Positions 24,201 through 31,609 of a DNA stretch of 64,000 bases are shown here, in pieces. Position numbers and translations under genes: made by a program. The first letter of the stretch is position 1. Each line of letters starts with the position of its first letter. This DNA comes from Herbiconiux solani NBRC 106740. Its GTDB lineage: Bacteria; Actinomycetota; Actinomycetes; Actinomycetales; Microbacteriaceae. Under the pieces are notes generated by a model. That model was not told where the DNA came from and ran no database searches. It saw only the letters and a list, made by a program, of their open reading frames with translations. Where the stretch lies: NCBI RefSeq assembly GCF_001571005.1, contig NZ_BCST01000002.1, positions 488,075 through 552,074 on the forward strand. The letters run 5' to 3'.

Positions 24201-25863
24201 ATCCCTCACGGTCACCCCCGCCACGGTCTCGACCACCATCGGCCGCACCTCGACCGTCACGGCGAACTGGACGGGTCTCGCCCCCGGCGGCAGCTACCTC
24301 GGCCGGGTCGTGTACGGCGACACCGGGCACGCCACCACGCTCACGGTCACGAGCGATCCGGGCACGCCCGAGCCGCCCGTGCCGGGTGACCCCTCACTGA
24401 CCGTGGCACCGTCGTCGGTGCGACCCGGCGAGGGGACGACCGTCCGCGCGTCCGGCCTCACACCCGGTGACGAGTACGAGGTGTTCCAGGACGGCTCCGG
24501 CAGCGTCGGTTTCGCCGGAGTCGTCGATGCAGACGGAGGATTCTGGCGCTACGTCGGCATCGCCGCGTCGACACCGCTCGGCGCGCATCGGTTCGAGGTG
24601 CGCACCGCTCACGGCTCGGCCTCCGCGGCATTCGACGTGGTCGACATCCTCACCCAGGCGATCGACCCGTTCATCAGCCACCGCTTCGACGGCTCGCCGG
24701 TGGTCGACCTCAACATCACCTTCGTGGGCAAAGGAGACCTCCGTACGCGGCTCGAGTCGTCCGACGGGACCGTCTACCTGGACGAGACCGGTCGCAGCGA
24801 GGCACCCGTGGACGCGCCGAACTTCACGTTCCGGGAAGGGCCGTTCGACGTGAAGCCGGGCGACTACATCGCGACGCTCTGGGTCGTGACCCCCGACGGC
24901 GCCCTCACCCAGCAGAAGAGATCCGAGTTCACGGTCGAGCAGGTGCCGGCGAGCACCGCCACGTTCACCCCCGACGCTGCCGACCCGAACGCCGTCGACT
25001 TCACGCTGCTCAACTCGACCGACGAACCGATGACGCCCCGGGTGCAGTACAAGCTGTGCTCCGGACCGCAGGCTTTCGCGGAGGAGTTCTACACCCCTGG
25101 AGCGACGACCGAGACCTGGAACCTCTCAGGGATCGCGCGGGTCGACGTCTGGCTCGATGGTCGGGTGATCGCCGGGTACGAGAACCCGAGCGCCACGGCC
25201 TGCGAGGGCACGGCGACCATCTCTCAGGACTTCTGGGCGACGGTGGCAGCGGGGAGCGCGGCCCCGGCGGCGGACGGTGCGGATGCGGCAGCCGCCGCTG
25301 CCCCGCTCACCCTCACAGTGAGCAACCGGGTCGACATCCACAGCGGCGGGTTCGACCTGTCGATGGGAACCGGCTCCACTCTGTTCGAGACCGATCCGGT
25401 GTTCTTCGAGAAGATCCCGACGCCCTACCTCGAGACGCCGGGGCTCGTCATCGACCGCTCGATCCCGGCTTCGGAGGGCACCCCCTACTGGGCCGTCGCG
25501 CAGTACGGTCAGCACTTCGACTGGGCGGAACTCCAGAAGCAGCGAGTGGTGATCGTCCCGGCGCTGACCGTCGCCGACCTCGCTCCCGTCGTGCCGGGCG
25601 GGCCGGATGCGCCCGGCGAGCCGGGCGGTCCCGGCAACCCCGGTGGCCCCGGCGACCCGGGCGATCCCTCCGGGACCGCCCCTGTGGCACCCGTCCCGGC
25701 CGACGGCGCCGACGCAGCCACCTCCCTCGGCACCGCATCCGGAGCGGGCAGCCTGTCCAGCACCGGGATGTCGACCGGCCTGCCGATCTCGATCGCCCTG
25801 CTGCTCGTCGCCGCCGGCGCCGGTTTCGTGCTCCTGCGCCGCACCCGTCGGCGCGCCGGCTGA
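21262..25863 (+). CDS. Large secreted S8 subtilase, membrane or wall anchored
   Basis: A 1533-residue exported protease. The signal peptide is residues 1 to about 43. An I9-type propeptide (QYIVTLRDPAVATY ... VASVVPNEI) precedes the S8 domain with Asp221 (GIIDTGIA), His312 (DHGSHTAS) and Ser641 (GTSMASPHIAGLAALY). A PA domain (about residues 470-580) is inserted between His and Ser, as in plant-type subtilases. An Fn3-like domain follows at about 740-810, then a PPC-like beta domain and further beta-rich repeats. The C-terminus has a collagen-like PGGPGNPGGPGDPGDP linker, the peptide LSSTG, a hydrophobic helix and RRTRRRAG, the layout of a sortase substrate although Ser replaces the usual second residue. 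The GTG start has a GAGGA box 8 nt upstream. It probably degrades extracellular protein. Confidence 0.92.
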   Translation: MHSRLCSDSTPTRRPLARALALLTGTTVVALGCLLPVSAAGAATAPGAAAPSSVTAASSPDASASTPKAPAGALDSYRDGQYIVTLRDPAVATYTGGIGGLAATRAPEGDSLDTGSRRVATYTEHLTSAQDEIAASVDAAIVSSYTLATNGFSSSLTAAQAKKLADDPRVASVVPNEIVHLDDPEPETSTGFLGLQGDQGVWASIGGPGNAGKGVVVGIIDTGIAPENPSFAGDPLGTEPGEAPYRDGDQIVFDKSDGSQFHGVCVTGVQFTADDCSTKIVGARYFVDNYGEGNIGDPSIGEYLSPRDGADHGSHTASTAAGDNAVDAQVDGQEFGEISGVAPAAKIAAYKVCWSGKNAVSEDDDGCATGDLLAAIDAAVADGVDVINFSIGGGAAQTTVSLTDQAFFSAAAAGIFVAAAAGNAGPTASTADNAAPWITTVAAGSIPTHDATVRLGDGEAFVGASISLPDSDFSGPLVSATAVAATGAADPQLCGPDTLDPAKAAGAIVLCERGVIDRTLKSAEVARAGGIGMVLVNPTPSSLDLDGHSIPTVHLDADAMPALTAYAATAGATVTLQRGNTTDKPSAPSPQVAGFSSRGPILADGSDILKPDITAPGVAILAAGANPEGAAGSWLFMSGTSMASPHIAGLAALYLGQHPTAAPAEIKSAMMTTAYDTVDSTGAPAEDPFAQGAGHVDPTHYFDPGLLYLNGVEDWMSYTDSLGYSGFGSPVIDPSDLNLPSIAIGALPGTQTVTRTVTATAPGHYTARPVSMAGVDVAVSPSDLTFTAAGESQSYTVTFTRTDAPLDEFTTGYLDWTDGERSVRSALAVRPISLDAPAEAEGSGSAGSTPIDVLGGDVAEYPVTSSGLAEGRAEHGSGTAGGATQGFIVDVPEGSTFARFDLDASDDTADLDLTVYSIDGLEHTWLVGQSATGSADERVDLDADMLQPGRYLLGVDFFAGVGDIDFTLTSYVIDPATSVGSLTVTPATVSTTIGRTSTVTANWTGLAPGGSYLGRVVYGDTGHATTLTVTSDPGTPEPPVPGDPSLTVAPSSVRPGEGTTVRASGLTPGDEYEVFQDGSGSVGFAGVVDADGGFWRYVGIAASTPLGAHRFEVRTAHGSASAAFDVVDILTQAIDPFISHRFDGSPVVDLNITFVGKGDLRTRLESSDGTVYLDETGRSEAPVDAPNFTFREGPFDVKPGDYIATLWVVTPDGALTQQKRSEFTVEQVPASTATFTPDAADPNAVDFTLLNSTDEPMTPRVQYKLCSGPQAFAEEFYTPGATTETWNLSGIARVDVWLDGRVIAGYENPSATACEGTATISQDFWATVAAGSAAPAADGADAAAAAAPLTLTVSNRVDIHSGGFDLSMGTGSTLFETDPVFFEKIPTPYLETPGLVIDRSIPASEGTPYWAVAQYGQHFDWAELQKQRVVIVPALTVADLAPVVPGGPDAPGEPGGPGNPGGPGDPGDPSGTAPVAPVPADGADAATSLGTASGAGSLSSTGMSTGLPISIALLLVAAGAGFVLLRRTRRRAG

Positions 25864-25893
25864 CGCGACGGCCCCGAGCTAGGCCGGACGGGA

Positions 25894-26796
25894 CTAGGCG
25901 GGGAGGGAGGCGAACCAGCGGGCGCAGGCGGTTGCGAAGGGGGCGGGTTGCTCGAGCCAGGGGAGGTGACCGGCCTCGGGGATGACCTCAAGCCGTGAGG
26001 AGGGCATGACCGCGTGCGCCCGGGCGCCCTGCGTGATCGGGTCGCAGTGGAAGTCGTCCTCGCCGTAGACGAGGAGGGTCGGGGCTGTGATCTGAGCGAG
26101 CTCGGGCAGGAGGTTCTTGTTCTGGAATGCCGAGGCCTGCGTGTACTCGAGCACCTGGTCGTCGAACTCCATCGTCGCGAACACTGCGGCGGCACGCTCG
26201 GGCGAGTGGAAGTAGAGCGCACCCGTCGCCTCCAGGAGCCGCCCGAGCGAGGGTGCCTCAGAGCCGGTCATCAGCGCCATGGCGTCGTCCACGTACGTGG
26301 GGTGGGCCCGGTAGAACGGCTCATGCCGCTTCGCCTCGATCCGCCGCAGCAACTCCACCATCCGGAGCGCGTCAGGCGCGATGATCGCGTCGATGGCGAT
26401 GAGGCCGAGCAGGTGCACGCCGTGCGCGATCCCGTAGGCGAGGGCCTGGTGGCCCCCGCCGGAGTGCCCCGCCACGAACACCCGGTCGACCCCCAGGTAC
26501 ACCCGCAGGGCTTCGAGATCGGCGACGAAGTGGTCGAGCGTGTACTGGGCCGGATCGTCCGGCCCCGACGACGATCCGCTGTGCCGCGTGTCGAAGTAGA
26601 CGACCGTGCAGTGGCTCTCGAGTGCGGTCAGCGGGATCAGGTAGCCGACGGACGGCCCCGAGCCCGGGGCCGGCAGCAGGAGCACCGGCCCGCTCCCCCG
26701 CACCGTGTAGTGCAGGTCGAAGCCGTTGATCTCGGCCAGGTGTTCCCCGCCGCGCAGCCGGTGGTCGAGGTTCTCGAGGTGGGTCATGACAGTCAT
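25894..26796 (-). CDS. Alpha/beta hydrolase (proline iminopeptidase-like)
   Basis: A 300-residue hydrolase. VLLLPAPGSGPSVGYLIPLTAL leads to the oxyanion region, VVYFDTRHSGSS matches the proline iminopeptidase/haloalkane dehalogenase pattern, VFVAGHSGGGHQALAYGIAH is the nucleophile elbow, and YGEDDFHCDP plus PEAGHLPWLEQP supply the acid and His. A cap domain lies in between. The start MTVMTH has a GAGGTGA box immediately upstream; the second ATG, three codons in, is also possible. It is convergent with the subtilase (30 bp apart). Substrate not known. Confidence 0.87.
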   Translation of the reverse strand: MTVMTHLENLDHRLRGGEHLAEINGFDLHYTVRGSGPVLLLPAPGSGPSVGYLIPLTALESHCTVVYFDTRHSGSSSGPDDPAQYTLDHFVADLEALRVYLGVDRVFVAGHSGGGHQALAYGIAHGVHLLGLIAIDAIIAPDALRMVELLRRIEAKRHEPFYRAHPTYVDDAMALMTGSEAPSLGRLLEATGALYFHSPERAAAVFATMEFDDQVLEYTQASAFQNKNLLPELAQITAPTLLVYGEDDFHCDPITQGARAHAVMPSSRLEVIPEAGHLPWLEQPAPFATACARWFASLPA

Positions 26797-26979
26797 GTCA
26801 CCTCGGCGCCGTGGACGGGGAGTCGACGGCGAGTGAACCGCGACCCGGCGAGGCGGGTCCGCGCGACGAGGTGCGCCCGGAGCCCGCCCGAGCGAGCCGG
26901 GCCGCCGCATCGGCGGTGTTCGCCTACGAATCCGGGTTCGTGGTGCCGGGCTGGCTGCAGCAGGCGCCCTGAGGCGGCC

Positions 26980-27063
26980 GCGCTGACCCGGGCGCGCTGC
27001 CCAGGGCGTGCTGACCCGGGCGTGCTGAACCGGGCGCGCTGACCCGGGGGTGCTGAACCCGGC
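26980..27063. repeat. 14-bp minisatellite, six copies
   Basis: Six contiguous 14-bp units of the type GYGCTGACCCGGGC fill 26980-27063 within the 289-bp space between the hydrolase start and the end of the first glycosyltransferase gene. On the minus strand the array begins 22 bp after the glycosyltransferase stop. The period is not a multiple of three and the array is not coding. I see no gene elsewhere in 26797-27085. Confidence 0.85.
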
Positions 27064-27085
27064 GCCCGGACGCTGGCGGCCGGGC

Positions 27086-28393
27086 TCAGAGCCCGAGCCG
27101 CCGGCTCTCGGCCGCCTCGGAGGCGTAGCGCTCGAGTACGTCGGCCGCACGGCTCACGCCCGACTCGGCGCTCAGCGCCCGGCCCACCGCGCGGGCGCGT
27201 TCGACCACGGCCGGACCCAGGAGCGGTGCGAGAGCCGCGGCGAGCGACCGCTCGGTCAGCTCGGCATACGGCAGCAGCGCGCCGATCCCGAGCTCCTCCA
27301 GCCGCCGGCCCCAGAACGGCTGGTCGAAGTTCATCGAGGCGACGACCGTCGGCAGGCCCGCCGAGACGGATGCCGCCGTGGTGCCCGCTCCCCCGTGGTG
27401 CACGGCGGCGACGCAGAGGGGCAGCACGGCTCCGTGATCGACCTCGCCGACCACGCGCACCCGGTCCGTGCCCGCCCCGCCCGTCCGTTCATCCGCCGCC
27501 CCGTACTGCGACCACCCCGCCGCGATCAACGCCCGCACGCCCAACCGGGCGGCGACACGCGAGACCAGCTCGATCACCCGCTGCGGATCCTTCACGGGCA
27601 TGCTGCCGAAGCCGAAGTAGACCGTCGGCGCGCCCGAACCGAGCCAGTCGAGGAGCTCGGCGTCGTGGCCCGACTCGCCCCACAGCCGCCGCTGCACCGG
27701 CGTGGGCGTGATGAACCCGGTCAGGGGGCGCCGCTCCGACCAGTCGGCGAGCTGCGGCACCAGCACGCTGCTGTAGGCCTGCACCTCGAGCGGAGGGATG
27801 CGGCGCAGCCGCGAGGTGAGGCTCGTCGACACCGGCCTGAGCCCCAGCTCCGCGCGGAACAGGTTCACGTACCGGGCCGAGATCCTCCACTCCGAGCGAT
27901 CGACGAGCCGGTAGGTGAGGCGGTTCAGCGTGCGTCCCAGATCGCGGGTCGTCACCGGGTAGGCGGGGAAGTACGGGTTCGCGCGCCGGGGTGCGTAGTA
28001 CAGCCCCGCCAGCGGGATTCGGCCGACCTGGGCGAGGCCGCTCGCCTCCTCCATCGTGTTCACCCCGGACACGATCAGGTCGCTTCCCTCCGCCGCTTCG
28101 GTGAGGGCCTCGACGAACCCGGCGCGCCGCTCGGTCTTGAACCGCATCACGCCCCGGGCGAAGGCCCGCATGTCGCCGGCCGCGAGCCACTTCGCACCCT
28201 CCTCCGAATCGAGCAGGGCGCGCGCGCTGAAGCCGAGGGGCCTGGTCGGGACACCGAGGCTCCCGGGGAGACCGACGAGGTCGTCGGGTGTTCCGAGCAC
28301 GACGTCGTCGCCCCGGTCGAGGAGTTCGCGAGCGAGCAGCGAGGCGGGCTGGACGTCGCCCCGGCTGCCGACGGAGAAGATCGAGATGCGCAT
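27086..28393 (-). CDS. MGT-type (GT1) glycosyltransferase
   Basis: A 435-residue GT-B glycosyltransferase. The N-terminus MRISIFSVGSRGDVQPASLL is typical of the sterol/macrolide UDP-glycosyltransferase group. The C-terminal nucleotide-sugar domain shows VYFGFGSMPVKDP and AAVHHGGAGTTAASVSAGLP followed by MNFDQPFWGRRLEELGIG, a PSPG-like sugar-donor site with conserved His and Gly residues. It would transfer a sugar from UDP- or dTDP-sugar to a lipophilic acceptor. It is divergent from a second glycosyltransferase, with a repeat-rich 209-bp control region between them. The ATG at 28393 starts exactly at the conserved N-terminal strand; the frame stays open upstream but reads through the promoter repeats. 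Confidence 0.9.
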   Translation of the reverse strand: MRISIFSVGSRGDVQPASLLARELLDRGDDVVLGTPDDLVGLPGSLGVPTRPLGFSARALLDSEEGAKWLAAGDMRAFARGVMRFKTERRAGFVEALTEAAEGSDLIVSGVNTMEEASGLAQVGRIPLAGLYYAPRRANPYFPAYPVTTRDLGRTLNRLTYRLVDRSEWRISARYVNLFRAELGLRPVSTSLTSRLRRIPPLEVQAYSSVLVPQLADWSERRPLTGFITPTPVQRRLWGESGHDAELLDWLGSGAPTVYFGFGSMPVKDPQRVIELVSRVAARLGVRALIAAGWSQYGAADERTGGAGTDRVRVVGEVDHGAVLPLCVAAVHHGGAGTTAASVSAGLPTVVASMNFDQPFWGRRLEELGIGALLPYAELTERSLAAALAPLLGPAVVERARAVGRALSAESGVSRAADVLERYASEAAESRRLGL

Positions 28394-28444
28394 GATCAGG
28401 CGGCCTTCGAGGATGTGGTCATGATCAGAGTCCAGTGCATCGGT

Positions 28445-28477
28445 GTCCACGGTGAGTGGACGATGAGTGGACCGCCC
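28445..28477. promoter_or_regulatory. Three 11-bp-spaced heptamers, candidate SARP boxes
   Basis: Three consecutive 11-bp units start GTCCACG (28445), GTGGACG (28456) and GTGGACC (28467). A 7-bp motif plus 4-bp spacer, repeated every helical turn on one face, is the binding pattern of SARP regulators, and a SARP-type gene lies 6.4 kb away in this cluster. The first unit is also an inverted copy of the second (GTCCAC-N5-GTGGAC). Binding by that regulator is inference. Confidence 0.5.
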
Positions 28478-28564
28478 GAAGCCGGGCGATCGCCGATGCC
28501 GGCGCGGCCGATCTGCGTGATCCCACCGATGTGCGCCGCATCCCGGCGGAGGCAGGATGCCCTC

Positions 28565-28582
28565 GTGGACCGGGTGGTCCAC
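28565..28582. promoter_or_regulatory. GTGGACC-N4-GGTCCAC palindrome upstream of second glycosyltransferase
   Basis: A perfect 7-bp inverted repeat ends 20 bp before the ATG at 28603. It uses the same GTGGAC core as the 11-bp-spaced array about 90 bp away, so both may be read by one regulator. Confidence 0.5.
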
Positions 28583-28602
28583 ACTGACGGAGGAGGTACG
28601 GG

Positions 28603-29844
28603 ATGCGCGTGGCATTCAGTGGAAACGGCTTCATCGGGCACCTCGTGCCGATGTTCCCGCTCATGAGGGCGTTCGTGGCCGCAGGGCACGAGGTCGCCGT
28701 GCTCACCAGCAGCGACCTGGCCGGGTTCCTGCACCGCGAGGCATCCGATCGACTCGTCGTGCTGCCCGCGGGCCCGCTCGCGGCGGTCACGATGGCGCGG
28801 ATGGCGACGGAGACCGGCTCGAGCCCGGCCACGGATCCGGTGCCGCCGATCATCGCCGAGTTCTTCGCCGGCCGTCAGGTCGACGCGGGATTCTCGAGCG
28901 CGCTGGCCGCGGCGACCGGGTGGGCGCCGTCGGTGGTCATCGGGGAGTCGATGGACTTCATCGGCCCGCTCGTCGCCGGCTCCCTCGGGATCCCGTTCTA
29001 CCGTCACACCTTCGGCCCGACCCGCCCGCGGCGTCTCACCGAGGAGCTGCAGGCCGTGGCCGTGCGCCGCGCCGAGAAGCTCGGGGTCCCCCTCGCGGGC
29101 ACGCAGGCCGTGATCGACATCTTCCCGGCCTTCCTGCAGGCACCGACGGACGACCCCCAGCCCCGCCGCCTCCCGCTCCGTCCGGAGATCCATCACCGCG
29201 ACGACCGCGGAGACCGCACGGACCGAAGAGACCGCGGAGACCGCGGAGACCGCAGAGACCGGGGAGACCGAGAAGGTCGACGGGACCTGTCGCCCGCCGT
29301 CGTCGCGGGCGAGCCGGAGGCGTCGCGTGAGCACGCGCGGCAGACCGTGCTCGTGACCTTCGGCACGGTCTTCACCGATCCGGCCGTGCGCGAGTCGGTC
29401 GTCGGATCCTTCGACCCGGCGCGGTGGGACGTGATCGTCACGACCGGGGCCGACGGGAACGCCGAACTCCCCCGGCAGGAGTCGACGCGCTCCTACGTGC
29501 CCTTCGTCCCGCTCGACGAATTGCTGCCCGGGGTCGACCTGGTGGTCACGGCCGGCGGCGCGGGCACGGTGCTCTCGGCCCTCGCGGCGGGGCTGCCCAT
29601 GGTGATCATGCCGCTCGGCGCCGACCACGGGATCAACGCCGCCCGGGCGGAGGCGGCCGGGGTCGCGGTCGTCGTGCACGCGCCCGCCGACGTCGGCGCG
29701 GCGGGGGACCTGATCGTCTCGGATCCCGCCTTCCGCGATCGCGCACGGCAGGTCGCGGACCGCATCCGCACTCTCCCCACGGCTCGGGCCGTGGCGGACC
29801 AGCTCGTCGACGAGATCGGACAAGGAACCACTGATGACCACTGA
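28603..29844 (+). CDS. MGT-type glycosyltransferase with Asp/Arg repeat linker
   Basis: A 413-residue GT-B enzyme. The N-terminal domain begins MRVAFSGNGFIGHLVPMFPL, the macrolide/flavonoid glycosyltransferase pattern (GHxxP). The C-terminal domain shows VLVTFGTVFTDP and VDLVVTAGGAGTVLSALAAGLPMV then PLGADHGINAARAEAAG. The inter-domain linker, residues about 200-228, is an unusual Asp/Arg repeat (DRGDRTDRRDRGDRGDR and on) coded by imperfect 9-bp DNA repeats. It has a good ribosome binding site (GGAGGAGG) and overlaps the menA-like gene by 11 bp, so the two are translationally coupled. Donor and acceptor are unknown. Confidence 0.9.
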   Translation: MRVAFSGNGFIGHLVPMFPLMRAFVAAGHEVAVLTSSDLAGFLHREASDRLVVLPAGPLAAVTMARMATETGSSPATDPVPPIIAEFFAGRQVDAGFSSALAAATGWAPSVVIGESMDFIGPLVAGSLGIPFYRHTFGPTRPRRLTEELQAVAVRRAEKLGVPLAGTQAVIDIFPAFLQAPTDDPQPRRLPLRPEIHHRDDRGDRTDRRDRGDRGDRRDRGDREGRRDLSPAVVAGEPEASREHARQTVLVTFGTVFTDPAVRESVVGSFDPARWDVIVTTGADGNAELPRQESTRSYVPFVPLDELLPGVDLVVTAGGAGTVLSALAAGLPMVIMPLGADHGINAARAEAAGVAVVVHAPADVGAAGDLIVSDPAFRDRARQVADRIRTLPTARAVADQLVDEIGQGTTDDH

Positions 29845-30769
29845 CGACCCCTCCCTCGAGCACGACGGATCCCCCGGCCGGGGCGATCGTCGGCCCGTCT
29901 CCGCCGCCGACTGGATCAGCGGCGCCCGGCCCCGCACCCTCACGCTCGCCGCGGTGCCCGTCGTGATCGGCACGGCGGCGGCCTCCGCCCGCGGCGACGG
30001 CGACGCGCTGCTCGCCGTGCTGGCCCTGCTCACGGCCCTGCTCCTCCAGGTGGGGGTGAACTACAGCAACGACTACAGCGACGGGGTGCGCGGCACCGAC
30101 AAGTTCCGCCTGGGGCCGGCCCGGCTCACGGGATCCGGGATCATCCGGCCGCGCTCCGTGCTCGCGGTCGCGCTCGCCTTCTTCGCCTTGGGCGCCGTCG
30201 CCGGTGCCGTGATCGTCGTCCTCACCCAGCAGTGGTGGATGCTCCTGGTCGGCGTGGCGGCGATCGCGGCGGCCTGGACCTACACCGGCGGGCGGCGGCC
30301 GTACGGCTACGCCGGGCTCGGCGAGGTGGCCGTCTTCGTGTTCTTCGGCGTGGTCGCGACGCTCGGGACGGAGTTCATCCAGGCCGGCGACGTCTCGGTG
30401 CCCGGGCTGATCGGGGCCGTCGCCGCCGGGAGCTTCGCGTGCGGGGTGCTGATGGTGAACAACATCCGCGACATCGCCCCGGACACGCAGGCGGGCAAGC
30501 GGACCTTGGCGGTGCGGCTCGGGGCGCCGCGTGCGCGCGTCGCGTACGCCGTGTTCCTGGTGGTGCCGTACGTGGGGGCGGGGGTCGTGGCCGTGGCGCA
30601 TCCCGCCGTGCTGCTCGTCGTGCTCTCGCTGCCGCTCACCGTGCGGGCGATCGTGCTGGGCACCCGGAGGAGCACTTCGCTCGAACTGATCACGGCGCTG
30701 AAGCTGACATCGCTCTCGGCGCTGGTCTTCGCGTGCGCTCTCGCGGTGGGACTCGTCCTGACCCCGTGA
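29834..30769 (+). CDS. UbiA-family prenyltransferase, MenA-like
   Basis: A 311-residue membrane protein with about nine hydrophobic helices. It matches mycobacterial MenA closely: WISGARPRTLTLAAVPVVIG, then the prenyl-diphosphate/Mg site VNYSNDYSDGVRGTDKFRLGP, YTGGRRPYGYAGLGEVAVFVFFG and the second Asp-rich site MVNNIRDIAPDTQAGKRTLA. MenA attaches a polyprenyl chain to 1,4-dihydroxy-2-naphthoate in menaquinone synthesis. Its position, overlapping a glycosyltransferase inside a regulator-linked cluster without other men genes, raises the possibility of a paralogue that prenylates another aromatic acceptor. If no second copy exists in the genome it would be the housekeeping menA. Confidence 0.88.
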   Translation: MTTDDPSLEHDGSPGRGDRRPVSAADWISGARPRTLTLAAVPVVIGTAAASARGDGDALLAVLALLTALLLQVGVNYSNDYSDGVRGTDKFRLGPARLTGSGIIRPRSVLAVALAFFALGAVAGAVIVVLTQQWWMLLVGVAAIAAAWTYTGGRRPYGYAGLGEVAVFVFFGVVATLGTEFIQAGDVSVPGLIGAVAAGSFACGVLMVNNIRDIAPDTQAGKRTLAVRLGAPRARVAYAVFLVVPYVGAGVVAVAHPAVLLVVLSLPLTVRAIVLGTRRSTSLELITALKLTSLSALVFACALAVGLVLTP

Positions 30770-30782
30770 GCAGGGACGGCTG

Positions 30783-30838
30783 CCCGGCGGCAGTGCGGCC
30801 CGGCGGCAGTGCGGCCCGGCGGCCCGGCGGCTCGGCAG
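30783..30838 (+). repeat. 16-bp and 8-bp tandem repeats after the menA-like gene
   Basis: Two perfect 16-bp copies (30783-30798, 30799-30814) and then shortened 8-bp copies to 30838 lie between the convergent ends of the prenyltransferase and MBL hydrolase genes. They hold no coding signal. Confidence 0.75.
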
Positions 30839-30871
30839 TTCAGCGAGCCGGCGGGGCGGCGGCCCGGCCGC

Positions 30872-31609
30872 TCAGCGGCGCAGTGCCGCTCGGGCCTGCT
30901 CGACCGCCACGGCCGGGTCGCCGGCCCACTGGTCGCCGTGCCCCGGCACCAGGATGCCGGCCGGGGCGCTCGCGAGGACATCCAGCGACCGTTCGGCAGC
31001 ATCCGGGTCGTGGGAGAAGAACGCCGGCAGCAGCTGAGGTCCGCGCACGCGCGAGAGCGGATGCCCGGTCACGAGCGCATCGCCCGTGACCAGCACCCCC
31101 TCGCGCCGGAGGAGGAACGCGCTGTGACCGCTCGTGTGGCCTCCGCTCAGCAGCGCGGTCGGGCGGCCGGGCAGGTCGAGCTCGCCGCCCGACCCGAACG
31201 CCAGGGCCGAGTCGACGGAGACCTTCCCGGCTCCCCCGGCCCGGATGATCTCCGCCAGCCAGCGCCTCCCCGGCGCTCGCCAGGAGTGCCGCACTACCGC
31301 AGCCGGTGTCGCCTGCTCGTGCGAGACTCCCGTGAGGTTCGGCAACTCGAAGCGATGCGCGAACACCGGTGCGGGGTGCCGGCGGAGCAGCGCGGCGAGT
31401 CCGCCGATGTGGTCGATGTGCGCATGCGTCACGAGCACGGCGACGACGTCCTCCAGCCGGTTGCCGATGCCCTCGATCGATGCGACGACCCGGTCCGCGT
31501 CCCGCGGGTACCCGGCGTCGATGAGCGTGAGGTCGCTCCCCTCGCGGAGCACAACCCAGTTCACGGCCGTCCCCCGGCCGAGGAAGACGTCTTGCGCCAC
31601 CTCGATCAA
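30872..31609 (-). CDS. MBL-fold metallohydrolase
   Basis: A 245-residue metallo-beta-lactamase-fold protein. THAHIDHIGG (HxHxDH) is the metal-binding signature, with further ligands in LLSGGHTSGHSAF, VTGDALV and ILVPGHGDQW. The family includes thioesterases, lactonases and glyoxalase II. The start is chosen as TTG at 31609: its TGA overlap with the upstream stop (TTGA) and a GAGGG box 6 nt before it favour it over the GTG nine bases further on. It is the last gene of a four-gene operon and may release or trim a thioester or ester intermediate, which is inference. Confidence 0.82.
   Translation of the reverse strand: MIEVAQDVFLGRGTAVNWVVLREGSDLTLIDAGYPRDADRVVASIEGIGNRLEDVVAVLVTHAHIDHIGGLAALLRRHPAPVFAHRFELPNLTGVSHEQATPAAVVRHSWRAPGRRWLAEIIRAGGAGKVSVDSALAFGSGGELDLPGRPTALLSGGHTSGHSAFLLRREGVLVTGDALVTGHPLSRVRGPQLLPAFFSHDPDAAERSLDVLASAPAGILVPGHGDQWAGDPAVAVEQARAALRR

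Noticed and set aside
22174..24330. 718-codon minus-strand frame inside the subtilase gene
   Set aside because: It has antisense composition (Arg/Gly/Asp/Val runs), no motif and no start signal; the plus-strand frame holds complete S8, PA and Fn3-like domains.
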